Assembly: GCF_905171765.1 (NCBI RefSeq)
Contig: NC_053389.1
Coordinates: 744,621,146-744,685,145 of the forward strand
Direction of reading: 5' to 3'
DNA: 64,000 nucleotides
Source of the DNA: Bufo bufo
Taxonomy: Eukaryota > Chordata > Amphibia > Anura > Bufonidae
Part shown: in pieces, positions 60,438 to 64,000 of the stretch
Position numbering within the stretch: the stretch's first letter is position 1
Layout of the letters: every line of letters starts with the position of its first letter
Translations under genes and position numbers: made by a program
Notes under the pieces: model-generated
Told to the model about the DNA's origin: nothing
What the model saw: only the letters and a program-made list of their open reading frames with translations
The model's database searches: none

Positions 60438-63400
60438 ATGAGGAGAGCATCAAATAAGGGACGTGGCACTGGTTGTGGTGCTGCTGGGGTTGGTGGAGCT
60501 CCTGTTGCAGGGAGAGGACGTGGTCGATCTGTGCCAGCTACACGCCCAAATGAAACACCTTCCTCAGTTGCGCATAGGCAACAAAACATTCAGCGTTATT
60601 TTGTAGGCCCGAATACCAGTGTACGAATGGTGAGGTCAAAACAAGTAGAGGCAGTAGTAGATTGGGTGGCTGACAGTGCCTCCAGTTCCTTCACATTGTT
60701 TCCCACCCGGTCCCCTGCTAAAAGCGCAGAATTGGCACCTTCAGCCCATGGGCATCTTTCTTTCACCTCACCTCTTGCAAATCAGCCAAGCAGTCTGAGC
60801 CCCAAGTCATGCAGCAGTCTCTTATGCTTTTTGATAACTCTGCTGGCAGGGTTTCCGAGGGCTGTCCACATAGCCCTGCCCCAGAAGTGGAAGAGATTGA
60901 GTGCACTGATGCCCAACCACTTATGTTTCAGGATGTGGACATAGAAGGACCACCGCAGCACATCTCTGATGATGACGAAACACAGGTGCCAACTGCTGCG
61001 GCTTTCTGCAGTGTGCAGACCGGCAAGAAGGGCAGGGCCGAAGAGTGGGTGTAAGATAATGTGGAGGATGATGAGGTCCCAGACCCCACATGGTCATGCG
61101 AGTGACATGTGCAGTTCGGAGGAAGAGGTTGTAGTCACACAGCTCCAACCGCACAGCAAAAGAGGGAGCAGTGTGCAAAAGCAGAGTGGCCGCCCCCTAG
61201 CCAGTAGGCCTGCTACTGTCCACGGCACCCAGGGATTGAGCACACCAAAGCCAGCTCCAAGGAGTTCCCTGGTGTGGCAGTTCTTCAGACAATGTGCTGA
61301 TCACAAAATGCGAGTGGTTTTCACGCTGTGCAATCAGAGCCTGAAGCGAGGCATAAATGTTCTAAAACTAAGCACCACCTGCATGACCAGGCATCTAAAT
61401 GCAAAGCACGAGCTGCAGTGGAGTAAACACCTCAAAAACCACAAAAGATCTCAGGCTCCTCCTGCTCCCTCTTTTGCTGCAGTCTCGGCCTCTTCCTCCC
61501 CTCCTGGATTGACAGTGGCACCTGCCACCCCGCAAACAGAGGATGTGGCAGCAACGCCACCACGTCCGTCACCGTCACCAAGCATCTCAACAGTGTCCCA
61601 TGGAAGCGTTCAGCTGTCCATCTCCCAAACACTGGAGAGAAAGAGGAAGTACCCCCGTACCCACCCGCGATCCCTGGCCCTGAATGCCAGCATTTCAAAA
61701 TTCCTGGCCTCTGAAATGCTGTCATTCCATCTAGTGGAGACAGAGACTTTTAAAAAACTTATGGTTCCCAGCCGCCACTACTTTTCCAGGCGAGCCAACG
61801 CCGCCCTGCACATCCAAGTGGCGGACAAAATTAGGTGTGCACTGCGCAACGCCATCTGTGGCAAGGTCCGCATAACCACTGATACGTGGACCAGTAAGCA
61901 TGGTCAGGGATGTTATATCTCCCTAACTGCACACGGGGTAAATGCAGTGGCGGCTGGGCCTGAGGCAGATAGCAGTTTGGCGCATGTCCTTCCTCCACCG
62001 AGGATTGCAGGACGTTTCTCTTTGCCTCCTGTTGCCACCTCCTCCTACTCTGCTTCCTCCTACCACCAACTTCAGCAGAGCCAGGGGAAACGACAGCAGG
62101 CTGTTTTGAAACGTATCTGTTTGGGGAAAAACCCCACACAGCGCAGGAGCTGTGGACAGGCATGGAACAACAGACCGATGAGTGGTTGGTGCCACTGAGC
62201 CTCAAGCCGGGCCTGGTGGTGTGTGATAATGGCCAAAATCTCATAGCAGCTCTGGGCCTAGCCGATTTAACGCACATCCCTTGCCTGGCGCATGTGCTGA
62301 AGTTGGTTGTGCAGAGATTCCTTAAAAATTACCCCGATATGTCAGAGCTGCTGCAGAAAGTGCGGGCCGTCTGTGCGTGCTTTCTGTGTTCTCACCCTGC
62401 TGCGGGTCGCCTGTCTGCGCTGCAGCGTAACTTCGGCCTTCCCGCTCACCGTCTCATATGCGACATGCCCACAAGGTGGAACTCCACCTTGCACATGCTG
62501 GAGAGACTATGCGAGCAGCAGCAGGCAATAGTGGAGTTTCAGCTGCAGCATGCACGGGTGAGTCGCTCTGCGGAACAGCACCACTTCACCAACAAATAGG
62601 CCTCCTTGCGGGGCTTGTGTGCCATGTTGCACTGTTTCGAGTACTCTACCAACATAGCCAGTGCCGATGACGCCATCCTCAGCGTTACTATCCCACTTCT
62701 ATGTCTCCTTGAAAAAACACTTTGGGCGAAAATGGTACAGGATGTAGCACAGGAGGAAGAGGAATAATTTCCATGGTTATCAGGCCAGTCATTCAAAAGT
62801 GGCTCGGAGGGTGGGTTCCTGCACCAAGAGAGGCCAGGTACACAAATGTGCAGCCACGACAGAGTTCTGGAGGATGAGGAGGAGGAGGATGTTGAGGAGG
62901 AGGAACCGTGTTCACAGCAAGGTGGCACCCAAAGCAGCTCATGGGCATCACTGGAGCATGGCTGGGGGGATACAGACGATACACCTCCCACAAAGGACAG
63001 CTTGTCGCTGCCCTCACTGGAGCGTGATCGGAAGATGCGCGAGTACAAGCGCACACTGGTAGACACACTACTGATGGCATTCCCACCTGACAGCGGGGGC
63101 TCAGTGGAAGCACAAGGTGAAGGCAGAGGAGGAGGAAGAAGTCGCCAACGCAGCTGCCTCAGAAGGGAAGGTTAGCATGGCCGAAATGTGGAAAAGCTTT
63201 CTCAGCACACCATAACAACCAGCAACACCAGCTATTACGGAACATCTTAGCAGGAGTCAGCATTTCAGCAACATGGTGGAACAGTACGTGTGCACACGCC
63301 TACACGTACTGACTGATGGGTCTGCCCCATTTAACTTCTGGGTCTCCAAATTGGGCACATGGCCTGAGCTTGCCCTTCACGCCTTGGAGGTGCTGGCCTG

Positions 63401-63440
63401 CCCTGCGACCAGTGTATTGTCCGAACGTGTGTTCAGCGCG
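60438..63440 (+). pseudogene. hAT-B transposase (multiple frameshifts and stops)
   Basis: ATG at 60438 (MRRASNKGRGTGCG). Homologous along its length to hAT-A: an RG-rich start, a BED finger (FTLCNQSLKRGINVLKLSTT, then CMTRHLNAKHELQWSKH, ~61321-61430), ITTDTWTSKHGQG (first Asp, ~61880), VVCDNGQNLIAALGLADLTH (second Asp, ~62220), RWNSTLHMLERL, an acidic insert (62870-62910), APFNFWVSKLGTWPELALHA and LEVLACPATSVLSERVFSAA. Frame changes lie near 60800, 61060 and 62140. Stops include TAA at about 61053 and TAG at about 62597, with more afterwards. A deletion near 61760 removes ~9 codons found in hAT-A. It shows the intact order of domains that hAT-A has lost. Confidence 0.85.
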
Positions 63441-63670
63441 GCTAGGGCAGAGCTAAAGCATGCCCATCAGAGCCGGTGACGTCACCGAACACACTGCCGG
63501 GCGGAAGCGTGCAAACAAAAGAGCCCTTGCCCTGCGCGATCTAGCGCAGGGCAAAGGAGAGCATCGGAGCATAAACTGCTCCGATGCTCAAGTCAGGGGG
63601 GCTGCCTGGGTGAAATGGAGGTATGTCCGGGTTCAGCTCTGAACCCGGACAACCCCATTAAATAGTAAGG
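63441..63670. mobile_element. MITE fragment with three hairpins
   Basis: Begins GCTAGGGCAGAGCTAAAGCA, right where the hAT-B dimerisation domain stops. Contains GCCCTTGCCCTGCGCG/CGCAGGGCAAAGG, GAGCATCGGAGCA/TGCTCCGATGCTC and TGTCCGGGTTCAG/CTGAACCCGGACA, ending AACCCCATTAAATAG. No second terminus of the same kind is visible, so it is probably truncated. Confidence 0.6.
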
Positions 63671-63708
63671 TGGGTGCTTCCATCCACTCATATGCATCTG
63701 CTTCTGAG

Positions 63709-64000
63709 TAGAGTTGAGCGAACACCTGGATGTTCGGGTTCGAGAAGTTCGGCCGAACTTCCCGGAAATGTTCGGGTTCGGGATCAGAACCCGATCCGAA
63801 TTTCGTCCCGAACCCGAACCCCATTGAAGTCAATGGGGACCCGAACTTTTGGGCACTAAAAAGGCTGTAAAACAGCCCAGGAAAGAGCTAGAGGGCTGCA
63901 AAAGGCAGCAACATGTAGGTAAATCCCCTGCAAACAAATGTGGATAGGTGAAGGAATTAAAATAAAAATTAAAAAAATAAAAATGAACCAATATCAATTG
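63709..64000 (+). mobile_element. Start of a third hAT element (hAT-C)
   Basis: TAGAGTTGAGCGAACACCTG, followed by GTTCGGGTTCG and CGAACCCGAACCCCATTGAA, is a terminus of the same type as at 23508 and 59358. The next ~250 bp is leader-like (GGCTGTAAAACAGCCC hairpin) and runs off the right edge, so its coding content is unknown. Confidence 0.7.

Larger units (their letters stand above)
59358..63440 (+). mobile_element. hAT-B, decayed BED-finger hAT transposon (overall extent)
   Basis: Left terminus TAGCGTTGAGCGAACCCGAA at 59358, closely following the layout of hAT-A: CCATCACAGCCATGCCTACT, then CATGTGACCCAGCCTCTATA, then tandem repeats and a BED-type transposase. It retains the uninterrupted CCTCTATATAAGC where hAT-A has the Tc1. 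It carries a MITE (59690-59967), and its 3' end is cut in the dimerisation domain at about 63440. Confidence 0.85.

Overview
This is a repeat-dense piece of vertebrate nuclear DNA, most likely from an amphibian (probably a frog or toad). The call rests on the types of mobile element present: a BED-finger hAT family whose ends read TAGRGNTGAGCGAAC, TTA-flanked MITEs with TTCACAC termini, a tyrosine-recombinase (DIRS-order) retrotransposon, an L1 with a long inter-ORF spacer, a SCAN-gag Gypsy element, Copia, CR1, Penelope, Harbinger and Tc1 elements. I found no convincing host gene, tRNA, rRNA, CRISPR array or prokaryotic operon. Nearly every coding-looking stretch is a transposable element or a satellite that happens to stay open.

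Layout. 1-0.55 kb: Penelope reverse-transcriptase remnant. 0.75-3 kb: a MITE and an LTR-like block. 3.35-4.7 kb: an ~80-bp tandem satellite hit twice at the same TTA. 4.7-18.25 kb: one Copia retrotransposon broken by insertions: a TA-flanked MITE, a CR1 LINE, a minisatellite-bearing element, and at its 3' end a long-armed inverted repeat. That inverted repeat holds a MITE, which in turn holds a nearly intact DIRS/Ngaro-like retrotransposon (gag, RT-RNase H, tyrosine recombinase) and a decayed Harbinger. 18.26-23.5 kb: MITEs and a 1.9-kb hAT-type non-autonomous element with a perfect 8-bp target duplication.

23.5-42.3 kb: a large hAT element (hAT-A). Its 5' end is interrupted by a Tc1-type transposon with an intact 341-aa transposase. 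Its body is a 2.7-kb segment present three times in tandem, with a full-length 6.1-kb L1 at the junction of units 2 and 3. Only the third unit reaches the hAT C-terminus, and it carries an internal deletion. A 141-bp satellite follows. 42.3-43.7 kb: a Tc1 fragment and a fold-back element.

44.2-53.6 kb: a minisatellite-bearing element into which a related element (44895-52717, 8-bp target duplication) has inserted. That inner element carries in its right terminus a 5-kb TTAA-flanked element made of an accordion of ~375-bp alternating inverted repeats, a tandem array built on a captured MITE, and a run of strong hairpins. 54.8-58.2 kb: minus-strand Gypsy element with SCAN-like gag. 58.6-59.3 kb: decayed Tc1-like transposase. 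59.36-63.4 kb: a second, decayed hAT (hAT-B). 63.7 kb to the end: the start of a third hAT.

How the parts work together: the only potentially functional units are the Tc1 transposase (intact), the L1 (one frameshift) and the DIRS-order element (one apparent nonsense change). In the last of these, gag and pol are in one frame, separated by a UGA in the context UGA-CUAG, the known leaky-stop context, and pol and the recombinase are separated by only 2 nt. The nested insertions give internal empty sites that define several element boundaries without any external reference. All family names rest on motif recognition by eye; no database search was run.
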